Shown here: positions 1 through 11,349 of the stretch, one piece after another
Position numbering within the stretch: the stretch's first letter is position 1
How the letters are laid out: each line of letters begins with the position of its first letter
NCBI GenBank assembly: GCA_032207245.1
Contig: CM063508.1
Span: 88,863,890-88,927,889 of the forward strand
Length of the DNA stretch: 64,000 nt
Direction: 5' to 3'
Source: Pardosa pseudoannulata
Taxonomy: Eukaryota; Arthropoda; Arachnida; Araneae; Lycosidae
Translations under genes and position numbers: made by a program
The notes under the pieces: generated by a model
Databases searched by the model: none
What the model was told of the DNA's origin: nothing
The model's input: the letters and a program-made list of their open reading frames with translations, nothing else

Positions 1-460
1 ATTCACTGTCCACGTTTTCTCTTACCTTGACAGAAGAAAATTCTTAAAGAGAAAGCAATTATACTTTCAGAAAATGACTTTATAAAACAAGCACGTCTAA
101 ATGCAGCCCCCGAGGGCAAAAAATTAAATTCATTATCAATTAAGCAAACATCAAAAGAAAAGACAGATTTTGCTTTCTTTAAAATAATTATTTCTAGATT
201 ATTCTATATTTTTGAGTTTGAATATTCTTCTAATTAAATATAAGATAACGGTAACTGCTTAAAAATTATACATCCAGAAATTTTATATTAAAAAATCAAA
301 AAACCTTTTCTATTATTTTTAACTTAAAATTTACTTTTGAGAAAATATCTCTTCATTTTATTATAATAAACCATTATATTTGATTTTAATCTTGATGTGG
401 ATTCCCACTTGTTAAAATAATATGTTTTTTTCTTCCTGTAAAGCTTTCTGTAAAATTTTC
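1..460. other. AT-rich non-coding DNA, nothing recognised
   Basis: This stretch is dominated by A/T runs with no open frame of useful length, no tRNA-like box and no tandem period that I can see. It leads into a poly(A)/(TA)n tract. Confidence 0.6.

Positions 461-536
<76 letters not shown>
461..536. repeat. poly(A) run followed by (TA)n microsatellite
   Basis: A run of about 18 A is followed directly by an uninterrupted (TA)n tract. A poly(A) next to (TA)n can mark the decayed 3' end of a retroposed element, but no element body is recognisable to the left. The open frame across it is only Tyr-Ile repeat translation. Confidence 0.9.
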
Positions 537-542
<6 letters not shown>

Positions 543-859
543 ATATTTAAATAATTTAAATATATATACATATATATATTAGTATTATATATATTATATA
601 TATATGTATAATTTTATATATTTAAAAAATATAAAAAAATATTTATATATATATATTTTCTTACTGTTATATATATATATATAATATATATATATATACG
701 TTTTAAAGAAAGTCTAAAAATTTTATCGTATATGCCATTATTAGTTTTTAACATTATTAAAATCAAATATTATAAGATTATATAAAAGTTTAAAAAATAT
801 TTTATAAATAGTTAATTTTTTTAATATTATTAAATAAATACTATTACGTTTATGAAGAA

Positions 860-1200
860 AGTTAAAATATTATAGATTATTTTATAAGATTATATAAAGA
901 TTATTATAAGGTTATATAAAGATTATTTTAAGATTATATGAAGATTATTAAAATATAAAGATTATAAAATTATATAAAAATTGTTAAATTATAAAGATTA
1001 TTATAAGATTATTATAAGATTATTATAAGATTATAAAAAAGATTATTAAAATATAAAGATTATTATAAGATTATTATAAGATTATAAAAAAAGATTATTA
1101 AAATATAAAGATTATTATATGATTATATAAAGATTATTAAAATATAAAGTTATATAAAGATTATTAAAATGCAAAGTAATATAAAGATTATTGTAAAATT
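860..1200. repeat. degenerate AT-rich short-period array (GATTATTATAA-type)
   Basis: Variants of GATTATTATAA, GATTATAAAAA and GATTATTAAAATATAAA recur about twenty times with irregular short spacing. Longer composite blocks of about 50 bp recur near 1020-1130. This is a decayed short-unit satellite or minisatellite, with no coding potential. Confidence 0.75.
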
Positions 1201-2612
1201 TAATAAATTTGGCTTCTACGTTTGATCCCATCTTAAAAGAAGAAAGTTAATGATAGCTCAAAACAATAATTATTCTCCAAAAATTATAGTTAATTTAAGA
1301 TATCACATAAATATTTTTAAATCATACATTTTTCTAGCTTTATTTGTTTAAAAAAGCGTGAACTTTACAGACAAACTGTGAAGAGAATACCACTTTAAAA
1401 AATACTACATGTGATTATTCAATGAAATATGTTAAACGATTGTAACTATGAGTCAACTATCTCTGTAAGCCAAGCTACCAAATAATAATCCATGCACAAT
1501 TAATTGTCTAAGGTCTTACATTAGCACTTACTTAACGAAACTAGTGCTCTAAGCCAAATCTCCAGATCAACATTACTCACTACTCAAGATCATGCTATGG
1601 TATCTACTGGTTCGTAATACTAGTCTAATCCTTATAATGGTTTCTACTAAGATTAATCTAGTGTTACAAACCAACTCTCACACTTGCATTATGTAAATAA
1701 AATTCATTGACACTATACAATAGGATATATATTAAATGAACAGTTACAATTACATAGATGAACTAGGGGCTCCAAATTAGATTGCAATAGGAAGAGGTAT
1801 CCAAAAGTAACTGGAATGATGTGGTTCCACCCAAACTCAGTGTGGAGGAGTGTTCTATATTATAATCGTACTCAATATCTCGTGTAAGGTTTTATGATTA
1901 ACCATTGTTTAAACTTAACAACAAGTGTGACAATTCTTAAGAGACTTAGGTCTTTCTTCTCGGAACCTAGATACCAGATCCTAAAGTAAAAAGCAAGTAA
2001 CAAAATATTTACCTTCACTCGAAGTCAACTGCAAAGGTTCATCCAGTGGCTTTATAAGGACGCTAGATTAAGCAAGTTTTGTCAGAGGTATTTTTATTTT
2101 CACAAGGATGAACGCAATGCTCATGCTTTCATTGATTTTAAGAGTCAAATACCGTAACCTCTTTAAAATTATAAAATATTGTACATTTTGATAAACAAAT
2201 CTGAATTTTTATAGAAACTAAACGGTAATATATAATTTTTAGGAAACTATTTTTCACAAATTTTGAAGACAAAAATCTAGTTCTGTAAAGACAAGTATTT
2301 TTAAGTTGAAAAGGCATACTAGATACTTCTTTGTATACGCTTTGTAACAGGATGTATTCATGTGAATAACTAACTCTTCATTCCACGAAGCCAACTTTAT
2401 AAAACTCTCTTTTTATAAAACAAGAGATCCCTTTAGAGTGCATTAAAAAAGTCGCATCCATAAATTTGTTTTGGGTAAGGAATCTAAGTAAGGAATTTGG
2501 GTAAGCTTTATGAATCAGTTCAGAAAACAAACGAAAACAATGCATTCAAGTATCACCAAAAGTTAGTATTCAACTGTATTATTTGACTTTACGATATCTC
2601 TTAAATTAATTT
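1201..2612. other. low-copy non-coding DNA, no gene recognised
   Basis: Base composition is more mixed than in the flanks, especially 1440-2150. All six frames are broken by stops and no splice-delimited coding block, RNA gene or tandem period is visible. Confidence 0.5.
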
Positions 2613-2791
2613 TGTTTAGTTTTGAGTGCTACGGTCTGCTGCTTTGTTCGCGAGAGCTTGTGACACCGGGACCTACCACTTACAGCCGATTCCGAAAGGA
2701 TATGAACAGCCATACCAGCAGCGGGATTCGAACCCCATGAACTATGGTACCTAAGAGCAGTGCTGTACTATTTTATCACCGTTAGGCTATC
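2613..2791 (-). mobile_element. tRNA-derived SINE, copy 1
   Basis: Read on the minus strand, the element starts with an A-box-like segment (TAGCCTAACGGTGA, about 2790-2777) and then a near-consensus Pol III B box (GGTTCGAATCCC, 2734-2723). A body follows with the segment TTTCGGAATCGGCTGTAAG, and the end is GACCGTAGCACTCAAAACTA. The same head, body and tail order occurs at 59030-59206, and in more decayed form at 22091-22268 and 63418-63580, which identifies one dispersed family. There is no cloverleaf good enough for a working tRNA. The family name is unknown to me. Confidence 0.8.
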
Positions 2792-4312
2792 TTAAATTGG
2801 ATAAATTATGCAACCTAATTTTTTCCAACTTCTATATTTATGATAAAGACTATTTTACCATTATGATATAACACTTTAAAACTTTATGAAAAATTATTTA
2901 TCTTTGATTATGTTACATTTCTCATATCGTCTGTTATATTGATAATTTACCGGATTATTACATTTATTATTTTTGAAAGTTGCTATTGGCAACAAGCAAG
3001 TTTTTGTGTAAAATCGTTGTTCAGTAAGCAAGTAATGGCTTTTGAGATAATTTTGAGAAAATTATTAGAAATAATTTTAGCTATAAACTCTTCTTCATTA
3101 TATTTTGTGATTTAAAAATATTCGCATACTAAAACGTAATAAATTGTGTTTGATATAGAAAGTGCATTATTTTGGTCAATTAACTATACCACTGAGACCA
3201 AATAATGCTTCTGATTTCGAAACTGAAAATGGAACAATATATTTGTCATTATCTAGTTAATCCTGAAAAAAATTTATTAAATTTAAATAACTCTAATGTA
3301 ATTTTTTAACACGTTGTGTGCGGGTACATTTCGCAGCAGGCCTGCTAGGAGAGCGGGAGTTTTGTAAGTAAATTTAGTTATTCAGTTAAATCTCAATAGA
3401 TCGAAAATTAACTAACTTTACATCAGTCGCATCGACTGATGTAAAATTAAATAAACTAAGTTTAACTAGTTAAATGAAATAAGTTATAGAATGTGTTAAT
3501 ATTTAAACTTTGAGCCGTACTAGATATTATGTACGGAATCAATCAACAATATACTGTAAAAACGTTTTTTCTACACCAAATTCAACAAAGTTTCCTCTTG
3601 GTGTACGCTGATCATTATTTCTATAAGTAAAAAAAATAATAAAATTGTAAGCATCTACATTAAAAAGTAAAATTATTAAAATGATTTTCAAAATTAATGC
3701 ATTCGTTATTTTTTTCTTTAACTCGTATTTATTCAATCGTATTATGCTCATTTCCTTACCATTTAAAATAAAATGGGCGTAAATGCCGAATTGCACAAAC
3801 TTCACGACTTCAATTCATTAAGTAGCCGATTATAATTAAATCTGAAGTCTTAGAGGGCAAGTCGGGCGTAAAAAAAAGGAGAGAACCTGAAATGGATTCA
3901 TTAATAACAGAATCTTGTCTTCCATGAATATTCATCTCTTGAATATCATTTACTGTTGATTAAATTTTTTAATGGGATATGAGATTAGAATACGGTTAAA
4001 ACTGAGAAGATTTAAGTCGTTAAATATAATGATCTCACCGATTTCACGTGAATGAACACAGAAATAGCTTTTTCTGTAGAAGAAGCTTCTCATTTTTAGA
4101 GGTATATTATAAGTATTATGACGCAACACAACTTTGGGAATCCAATGCATTAGTAAACGTATCGTCAAAACTTATATCCGATCATTTTTAGTTTCCTTCT
4201 TGTTCCTGTTTTTTTCATTTATGTGTCAATTACAGAACAATTTCGAGCAAATATTTATTTTAATGCATGTTTAATATATGTTTTAGTAATTATACATTTT
4301 CTTATTTTCAAA

Positions 4313-4315
<3 letters not shown>
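2792..4315. other. non-coding DNA around a hairpin, no gene recognised
   Basis: Apart from the hairpin at 3417-3445 and a short GC-richer patch at 3310-3360, I see only AT-rich sequence. The open frames of 72 and 88 codons on the minus strand (3539-4168) show no recognisable family and no codon bias, so I do not call them genes. Confidence 0.5.
3417..3445. other. perfect 13-bp inverted repeat (hairpin)
   Basis: TTTACATCAGTCG, a 3-nt CAT spacer and CGACTGATGTAAA form a perfect palindromic hairpin in otherwise unremarkable AT-rich DNA. It is not followed by a T run, so it is not a terminator of any standard kind. Its origin is unknown. Confidence 0.85.

Positions 4316-4376
<61 letters not shown>
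4316..4376. repeat. (TA)n microsatellite
   Basis: An essentially uninterrupted TA dinucleotide run about 45 bp upstream of the LTR-like block at 4421. Confidence 0.95.
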
Positions 4377-4378
<2 letters not shown>

Positions 4379-4420
4379 ATATCTTAAATTAACTTCACAT
4401 AATTTAAAAATACTGTAGAA

Positions 4421-4704
4421 TGTAGTAGCCGAGTAGATTGATGCAGACGTTCACTTACAAAAACATCTTTTATTTAGAACACCAGATTATACATAAATCC
4501 CAATAGGAAAACAGAACACAAAACACTGAAAATATTTGATGATATATAACATGGCGATCTCAAAGGAAAAATCCACGAAGTCTGTTTGCCAGCCTTTTTG
4601 TTAACTATGGGAAGAGGCGTGGCACCAGAAGTGATGTCAATCTGGTAACCAATCACTTCACTTTAGTTACTTCTAGTTTATTCTAGATTATATAGTACTT
4701 CACA
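4421..4704 (-). mobile_element. LTR-like block, possibly a solo LTR
   Basis: The block is bounded by TGTAGTAGCC on the left and AGTACTTCACA on the right, so on the minus strand it reads TGTGAAGTAC to GGCTACTACA, the TG...CA ends of an LTR. On the minus strand it also has an AATAAA signal (in TCTAAATAAAAGATG) about 60 bp before the right-hand terminus, as expected for an R/U5 boundary. It is richer in GC than its flanks. I could not find a clean target-site duplication, so both the boundaries and the element class are inference. The 60-codon frame inside it is not a gene. Confidence 0.45.
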
Positions 4705-4879
4705 ATGTGGGGGAAAATGAATCAACGGGGCTGCAATTCTAAATTTAAGGTACCAGGAAATGAGTGTAAGCTGCCATTATTATGAAAAATGTGTTTTAGA
4801 ATTTGTCAATAGGGAATCTAGATTTTCAATGGAAAACAGAAAACATTTAAGTTAAGATTTTACTGTAATAGAATTTTAT

Positions 4880-5110
<231 letters not shown>

Positions 5111-6590
5111 TACAGAAAGAGAGAGAGAAATAACCGTCGCAAATAGAGCTAGCACTGGGCGCATGCACAAGGTGAGGTTAGCCAGGAGCAAAACAATTTT
5201 AAAAATGTGAAATGAATGCTAGGAAAAACTCTAAAATTTTTGTAAAATGGTCATCACATCTAATATTCACACCTTCTTCTCACGTTCGACATGACAATTT
5301 CCCGTTGGCCAACATTCTCGTTTCTAATTAGCTGTCCGGCGATCGACAGGATCTCAATTGTTATCAAAACTACTCATTCTTGCACGAGTCTCCGAAGTGA
5401 ATAGGTGTCCCTGGCTGCAAAAATATCACGTCTTTTCTATCCATAATCTTTCTCCTCTCTAGACTTAGGGTCATGGACTCATGAATCCACCATTAGCTTT
5501 CCTTTTTCCTATTTATTTGTTTATTTTCTCGCTCGCTGATATTCATGCTCACTGAAAGAAACTCTGGAACGACGGGCTAGGTCCATGAATTCCTGTAGAC
5601 CCATTTGCTGTAAATATTGAAGGTTAGGTTGTTCAAGTTGCACAGCGATTTGGGGAACGCACGTGTTTTATTTGTTTGCATTTCAACGTGACATGTTGAT
5701 TTAACTGTTTGTAAATAGCTTTTATTTTAATATTACTTTAATAAACACACGTTTTAAAAACGTTAGTCGAAGTTCTAAGAATTCCCACTGCGCAAACCTA
5801 AGAAACTGTTCTAGAACTTGAAGCCCTTCTCGAATCAATCATTTTAAATTGTTGAAAAATTGAGAATGGATACATGCTACGTGGAGTTCGTAAAGATAAT
5901 AATATTGAGAGGGACCTACTGAATTAAAACCTAAAAGAATCTGCTGCTTACCTACCAATTCATCAAAAAAAAAAGATTGTTGTTGGAGATGGGAATACTA
6001 TTCTACCCCTCTCCACATTAAGCCTAAGTAACGTACGTAATGCGCATGTCCTGTGCAGATGCAATTCACCTGCTACAGTTGTAGAAGTAGTGTTAAAGTA
6101 GGTATTGATGATGTATGTCCGGCGTGTTTGCTGTCCTGTTTTTATATCTTAATTAAATGTCTTTCTTTGCTACTTATGTTTTCATCTCTGCTTACCCAAA
6201 TCACCACAGTTATATATTGTATTACATGCAAATTAGAAATTTAAATATACTGAGAAAAAGAATTAAATTATTAAAATAACACAACAGGTAATCATTAAAA
6301 CAGATTACGTATATTAATTTCTTATTTAATCAGAAGGAATTCTTCTGAAGTTCAACTAAGCAAAATAACAAATATTAGAAGCTGCTGCTTAATACACAAT
6401 CAGAATGACGTAATAACCATTTTTTTAACATAGTACACTGACTTTGTGATTTGTTAACCACAGTTTCCAGGTTAGATATTGCCAACAGATACAAAACATA
6501 ACTGAATGTTGCTAAACAATGGCATAATGTTCAATTTCATTTTGCTTTATCTTGGCTGTAATTCTCTTGTGATAGCTGACTCCATCTGTC
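5111..6590. other. higher-complexity non-coding DNA, no gene recognised
   Basis: The part from 5270 to 5760 is clearly less AT-rich than its surroundings and includes an AATAAA-type signal near 5742 and a (GA)n patch near 5115. It could be part of an old retroelement or a transcribed non-coding exon, but no coding frame, LTR ends or RNA boxes could be supported. The 63-codon plus frame at 6053-6244 is not recognised. Confidence 0.4.
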
Positions 6591-7035
6591 TATCTATTGT
6601 TCCGCAACAAGCATGTTCTAGTACGTAGTGTCTTAAGCTTCTCAGAGCAACTGATTTCATTCCAATGCATTCCCCATTCGTTGGCACCCATCCTTATTTC
6701 ATTCTCCTCATCTGATGTCCTTCTACACTTACATCAAACTGGTTTTGGACTAAACTTGATATATGTAAACCATGGTTTTAAATGGGTGACCACTGGATAC
6801 AGAGCGGATTTGACTCTTGCGAATCGGTGTTGTAATGTCCAACTTAATTTTGTTTAAACTCACTCCTAATTTTATTTTAATTAACGCCACTTTTCTTTTC
6901 TCCCTTTCCATCTCAAACATCTGCTATGAAACAGTGTTTTTAGCATCGCAGCACAACTGATTCCATTTCACTGCATTCCCCTTTCGTTGCCTCCCATCTT
7001 TCAATTTTATTCTCTGCGTCTGGTATCTGCCTAGC
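6590..7035. repeat. diverged ~330-bp-spaced duplication at the edge of the 430-bp array
   Basis: A segment at about 6630-6725 (GCAACTGATTTCATTCCAA, CATTCCCCATTCGTTGGCAC) recurs in diverged form at about 6945-7030 (ACAACTGATTCCATTTCACT, CATTCCCCTTTCGTTGCCTC). The second copy merges directly into the first 430-bp unit. Short open frames (86 codons plus, 60 codons minus) lie here but do not resemble any family I know. Confidence 0.6.
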
Positions 7036-10000
7036 TTTACTGACTTCAAACGCATTAGGATCAAAACATATTCGACGTCAGCGAAAATGTTGCTAGCACT
7101 CAGCATTAGTGGTCAAAGAAGAATATAAAAGGTAATTCTTTTGTTTTCTTTGTGAGAAACAAAGAAATTTTATTAATTGTTAAAAGTTTCGGAATTAAAA
7201 TTTCCTCTCAAATACCCATCTCTGCCATACCTGAATCCAGTTTGACTAGTTTAATTGGTGTGATTGTACGTGATTTAAAAAAACTTTAAGATTGGAACTA
7301 TCCTTTCATTCTCGAATATATTTTGACTAGTTTCGCTGGGAATTCTGTATGTATGAATATAAATATCAACTTTGCATAACTCGAAAGTGATTAGACGTAG
7401 AATTTTGAAATTAGGGTCTTGTGGCGGTGCTAGCGTCAAGCCACTCATTTATTAAAATGTAAAACGTATCTGTTGCACCTGGTAAATGTAAAATGTATCT
7501 GTTGAATCTGGCAACATGTAATATCATTCCACGTGTTGACGTGAATGTGAACGATGCTGTTCGCTTTGCTAATGCACTGTAATAGTTCCTGTAAATAGTG
7601 TAAGATTAAATGTATATAATATAAAAATCTGTTTTCCTGAAGTACACTACTGGCACTGCATCATAGACGTTAAAGTCTGTATATAGGGTTGTTGCGACAT
7701 TTAGCTCTGCTCCTCTATTTGTTTTACTAACTTCAAACGCATTAGGATCAAAACATATTCTACTCCAGAGAAAGTGTTGCCAGCGAACATTAGTGGTCAA
7801 AGGAGAATGTAATTATATAGGTTATTCTTTTGTTTCCTTTGTAAGAAAGAAAGGAAGTATTTTAATTGTTAAAAGTTTGGAAATGAAAATTTCATCTGAA
7901 ATACCTATCTCTGCCATACCTGAACCCAGTTTGACTAGTTTAATTGGTATGACTGTACGTGATTTAAAACAGTTTAAGAATGGAACTATCATTTCGATCA
8001 TTCTCGAATATATTTGACTAGTTTCGTTGGGAATTCTGTACGTACGAATAAACGTATGCATTTTGCATAACTCGAAAGCGATTAGAAGTAAAACCTTGAA
8101 ATTAGGCTCTGTATATAGGGTTGTGGCAACATTTAGCTCTGCTCCTCTATTTTTTTTACTGACTTCAGACGCATTAGGATCAAAACATATTCTACTCCAG
8201 AGAAAGTATTGCTGGCCAACATTAGTGGTCAAAGGATAATGTAATTATATAGGTAATTCTTTTGTTTTCTTTGTGAGAAACAAAGGAATTATTTTAATTG
8301 TTAAAAGTTTCGGAATCAAAATTTCATCTCAAATACCCATATCTGACATACTTGAATCCAGTTTGACTAGTGTAATTGGTACGACTGTACGTGTATAAAA
8401 TGAAACTTTAAGATTGGAACTATGCTTTCGATCATTCTTGAATATATTTTGACTAGTGTGTTGGGAATTCTGTACGTACGAATATACGTATGTACTTTGC
8501 ATAACTCGAAGGAGATTAGATGTAGAATGTTGAAATTAGGCTCTGTATATAGGGTTGTTGCAACAATTAGCTCTGCTTTTTTTTAAGAACTTCAAACTCA
8601 TTAGAATCAACACATATTCTACTCCAGAGAAAGTGTTGCAGCCAACATTAGTGGTCAAAGGAGAATGCAATTATATAGGTAATTCTTTTATTTTCTTTGT
8701 GAGAAACAAAGAAATTATTTTAATTGTTAAAAGTTTCGGAATCAAAATTTCATCTGAAATACCCATCTCTGCCATACCTGAACCCAGTTTGACTAGTTTA
8801 ATTGGTATGACTGTATGGGATTTAAAAAACTTTAAGATTGGAACTATCCTTTCCATCATTCTTGAATATATTTTGACTAGTTTCGTTGGGAATCCTGTAC
8901 GTACGAATATACGTATGCACTTTGCATAACTTGAAAGCTATTAGACATAAAATCTTGAAATTAGGCTCTGTATATAGAGTTATTGCAACATTTAGCTCTG
9001 CTCCTCTATTTTTTTTACTAACTTCAAACGCATTAGGATCAAAACATATTCTACGTCAGAGAAAATGTTGCTAGCACTCAACATTAGTGGTCAAAGAAGA
9101 ATATAATTATATAGGTGATTCTTTTGTTTCCTTTGTGAGAAACAAAGGAATTTTTTTACTTGTTAAAAGTTTCGGAATCAAAATTTCATCTCAAATACCC
9201 ATCTCTAACATACTTGAATCCAGTTTAACTAGTGTAATTGGTACGAATGTAAGTGCATAAAATGAAACTTTAAGATTGGAACTATCCTTTCGATCATTCT
9301 TGAATATATTTTACTAGTTTTTTTGGAAATTCTGTACATACGAATATACATATGCACTTTGCATAACTCGAAAACGATTAGATGTAGAATGTTGAATTTA
9401 GGGTCTGTCTATAGGGTTGTTACAAGATTTAGCTCTGCTCCCCTATTTTGTTTTACTAACTTCAAACGCATTAGGATCAAAACATATTCTACTCCAGAGA
9501 AAGTGTTGCCAGCCACCATTAGTGGTCAAAGGAGAATATAATTATATAAGTTATTTTTTGTTTCATTTGTGAGAAACAAAGGAATTATTTTAATTATTAA
9601 AAATTTTGTAATCAAAATTTCATCTGAAATACCCATCTCTGCCATACCTGAATTCAGTTTGATTAGTTTGATTGATACGACTGTGCATGCATGAAAAGAA
9701 ACTTTAAGATTGGAACTATCCTTTCAATCATTTTTGAACATATTTTGACTAGTTTCGTTAGGAATTCTGTACGTACGAATATACTTATGCATAACTCGAA
9801 AGCGATTAGACATAGAATCTTGAAATTAGGGTCTCTATATAGGGTTGTTGCAACATTTAGTTCTGCTCCTCTATTTTTTTTACTAACTTCAAACGCATTA
9901 GGATCAAATTATATTCTACTCCAGAGAAAGTGTTGCTAGCCAACATTAGTGGTCTAAGCAGTGGTCAAAGGTTATTATATAGGTAATTCTTTTATTTTCT

Positions 10001-10313
10001 GTGTGAGAAACAAAGGAATTATTTTAATTGTTAAAAGTTTCAATATCAAAATTTCATCTGAAATACCCATCTCTGCCATACATGAATCCAGTTTGACTAG
10101 TTTAATTGGTACGACTGTACGTCTATAAAAAGAAACTTTATGATTGAAACTATCCTTTCGATCATTCTTAATATATTTTGACTAGTTTTGTGAATTCTTC
10201 ACGTACGTATTTAAGTATGCACTTTGCATAACTCGAAAACGATTAAACGTAGAATATTGAAATTAGGATCTGTATATAGAGTTGTTGCAACATTTAGCTG
10301 TGCTCCTCTATCT
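7036..10313. repeat. ~430-bp tandem satellite, about 7 units
   Basis: The motif AGTGGTCAAAGGAGAAT and its variants recur at about 7108, 7791, 8224, 8651, 9086, 9522 and 9947. The intervals are 425-436 bp once the 255-bp insertion in the first unit is subtracted. Every unit also carries CTTCAAACGCATTAGGATCA, a small hairpin (TTCCTTTGT-GAGAA-ACAAAGGAA or a variant), CAGTTTGACTAGTTTAATTG and GTACGTACGAATATACGTA. Units diverge by scattered substitutions and small indels, so this is a moderately old array. On the minus strand one unit is open for 136 codons (7822-8232). Confidence 0.92.
7420..7674. mobile_element. 255-bp insertion into a 430-bp satellite unit
   Basis: Comparison with the other units gives an exact empty site: neighbours read GG(G/C)TCTGTATATAG, whereas this unit reads GGGTCT, then 255 bp starting TGTGGCGGTG and ending GACGTTAAA, then GTCTGTATATAGG. 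GTCT is therefore a 4-bp target-site duplication. The left end also has a short stem (GTGGC...GCCAC). No coding frame is present. It could be a small LTR fragment or a non-autonomous DNA element; the ends do not decide. Confidence 0.65.
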
Positions 10314-11349
10314 ATTAATATTAAATATAATATAATAAACAAAACTCCTCCAAATAGTATAACTTGAGGTCTACATATTGTTGAAATAATATATATTACT
10401 TAATTATGAGTACATTACTACATATTATTCAATTAATAACGTTAATTTTTTTTATTTATTAGAAACTAATTTTTTAATAAATAAAAAAACTGTGTAACTA
10501 TCCACTGTATTATAGAAATGGAAAATCGTATATCGGATTCAGAAAAAAAGATTTAACGGAAGTCAGCAAAAATGTGTATAAATTAATAGAAATATAAGAA
10601 ATTCATCTGGTGCCCATATCAGATATTTTACATAAATGAGATTCCAGGTTCATTGGCAATACAGAAATGTTATAAGCTTTCTTTCTATCAAATACTGCAA
10701 AACTCTTTCTTTTCAAATGAAAATCTGATTCTATTTTGGCTAACTATTCCACTGAATTTTCTAGACGTTACATACATATAATCATAAAAAGATCAGGTTC
10801 GTCTACAATATTTTGAATTCACTAAATAAGTTCATTTCATGTTTATCACGTAAAATATACGCTTTGAAAAATATCCCTCTTTATATTTATTTATGTAGAG
10901 AGAAACGGAAAGATGAAATATTTATTCCTGCAGTAATATAACATAACCGTTTTTAAAGTATCAAATATTGTATATTTCAATAAATATATTTGCATTTTTT
11001 ATTGAAACTACGCATTTACAAATAATATTTAGAAAACTATTCCAGAATTTTTGAAAAAATGACTTGATCTACAAATATATGCATTTCTTCTTGTATATGC
11101 ATGATGTTTTTATACCTACGCATTTTGATACAAGTATACGTGACGAACATTTAAATAAATATAAAAAAGAGCATAAAAATATTCGTATTGTATTATCGTC
11201 TTGCATGTCTTTTAACTCCTTCGTTCACTTTAACAACACATGAGGCTCCTGATATAACCTTTTTGGTCCTATTACACATATACATCCCATATATTAGGTT
11301 TTATTCCCTATTGGAAAATAAAACCCACTTTAAATGCATTTTTACGTTT
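10314..11349. other. AT-rich spacer between two satellite arrays
   Basis: No gene, RNA gene or repeat period is seen. The sequence is low-copy as far as this window shows. Confidence 0.55.

Noticed and set aside
5270..5760. Possible promoter or exon because of raised GC content
   Set aside because: No open frame, splice signal or recognised motif supports it; left as unassigned.
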